DNA of 60,000 nucleotides from Membranipora membranacea (Eukaryota; Bryozoa; Gymnolaemata; Cheilostomatida; Membraniporidae), in the NCBI GenBank assembly GCA_914767715.1, contig OU612068.1, positions 11,534,001 through 11,594,000 on the forward strand, in the 5' to 3' direction. Position numbers and translations under genes: made by a program. The notes beneath the pieces were generated by a model, which saw only the letters and a program-made list of their open reading frames with translations, made no database searches and was not told where the DNA came from. This document shows, piece after piece, positions 58,925-60,000 of this stretch; position 1 is the stretch's first letter; each line of letters starts with the position of its first letter.

Positions 58925-60000
58925 GTTTGTGATGTAGGAAAAAAACTGTGGATGAAAATCTCAGCCCACTCCATCTCTATCACTTATCATATTAGGCTTT
59001 ACGGTTGAATTTTTTTTTAAATTAATCAATTTAGGGTGCTACATTTAATGCTTCAGCATATAATGTTTGAATCAAATGGGCCCAAATTATTTCATTTCTA
59101 TTGACCATTTTCATGGTAATGAAATTAACAAATTGGTAAAGTTCTTTGTCATTCCTGGAAATCAGTCGGTTCGCTATCGGCGTGTCTACAAATGAAATTG
59201 AAGCTATTACAACGGAAATTCAGATAGGGCCAGATTATTGACAAAATAATTACTCGCTCCCTCCTTATGTGTCTATCTCCTCTAGCCATTTCTGAGGTAT
59301 TTTCACATGACTGCAAATATTTTAATGGGCACATATTGCTAGTTTAGGCCTCGCAATGATAAGGGAACACCTGAAGTTACAAAAGCAGGACATTCCTTTT
59401 ACTTAGTACATCCTCTCCTTTGCACTTTTCCATCTTCAGGCCTAAATTACTGTCAAAACACACACCAAGAGTGTCTGACAGGGTCGCCATTTTTTATTTC
59501 AAACATGTTCCTTTGCAAAATCACAGAGCAGTTGCGAGACTGAATGGTCAATCTGCTGTGAATTTTTTTTTTCCAAGTTAAGATAACGTGGCAAATTTCA
59601 TTGGTCAAAAATTTGACTTTGTGCCAAAAATCTCCCGCCACAAAACTACTCAAAAGCGAAGCTTTGCAACAACCAATCTACGAATGTGATTTTATCACTT
59701 TTCTTGTTGTACAATCGCACAGCAAATTTGTGAATCAACACAAAAAAAGCACGTGAATCGGCAACCTTCACCTCTATAAAGCAAGATGTGGCCGATTCTT
59801 CTGATTCACTCCGAGGATCACATGTCTTTCAGCAGTTGTCCCGAGTTCCCACGAACCAAACCGTGATTAACGCTCATACGATGTGCAGTGCTTAATTTTT
59901 GCCGTCTTAAAAACGATTGCTCTGATTGGTCCATTAGTATTATTATATCATAAGTTCAAAATTAAGAGTTCCTCTTCATTTACTATGTGAGTTACAGACC
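58925..60000. other. Presumed intron 2 of the RING/B-box gene
   Basis: No exon, repeat or RNA gene recognised in the last 1.1 kb. The gene's coiled coil and C-terminal domains should follow beyond the right edge. Confidence 0.45.

Overview
This is genomic DNA from a multicellular animal. Coding sequence is split by many short GT-AG introns (mostly 150-900 bp). The genes are metazoan families: KMT5A/SET8 histone methyltransferase, strawberry notch, RILP-like, TMED2/p24, RING/B-box (TRIM) and HSD17B7. Intergenic DNA is AT-rich with LINE, SINE-like and hairpin-type repeats. There are no bacterial operons or Shine-Dalgarno sites. Intron size, gene density and strong protein similarity to vertebrate orthologues suggest an early-branching or slowly evolving invertebrate (sponge, placozoan, cnidarian or similar). 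I cannot fix the species. All intron-exon models below were built by eye from splice sites, reading phase and family similarity.

Layout. (1) 1-2900, minus: 5' half of an HSD17B7-like 3-ketosteroid reductase, running off the left edge. (2) 4723-5332, plus: a two-exon, 41-residue cysteine-rich protein, with a decayed copy of its second exon about 2 kb downstream. (3) 8040-14257: a tandem duplication carrying two almost identical short-chain dehydrogenase genes, with a broken, 5'-truncated LINE between the copies. (4) 14614-23171, minus: KMT5A. Its 5.9-kb third intron contains a complete ten-exon gene on the opposite strand (16666-21258, two cyclic-nucleotide-binding-like domains). (5) 23172-26175: the region between the divergent KMT5A and SBNO genes, carrying two related inverted-repeat elements, each with a perfect 8-bp flanking duplication. 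(6) 26176-39987, plus: strawberry notch, 27 coding exons, 1444 residues. (7) 40795-48774, minus: RILP-like gene with evidence for alternative C-termini. (8) 49295-51353, plus: TMED2, head-to-head with RILPL across about 520 bp. (9) 51354-55555: non-coding, with a second LINE fragment. (10) 55556-end, plus: RING/B-box gene running past the window.

Functional logic. KMT5A monomethylates histone H4 Lys20, SBNO is a nuclear helicase-like transcriptional co-regulator, RILPL is a Rab effector and TMED2 is a COPI/COPII cargo receptor. These do not form one pathway. The same set (SBNO1, KMT5A, RILPL2/RILPL1, TMED2) is neighbouring on human chromosome 12q24, with SBNO/KMT5A and RILPL/TMED2 both divergent. 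The block therefore looks like very old conserved microsynteny.

The most unusual content is the non-coding part: a family of hairpin elements with target-site duplications, several other foldbacks, the nested gene, the homogenised 3' flank of the SDR duplication and the multiple possible RILPL ends. I did not find a clear new molecular system; these are the best candidates for follow-up.
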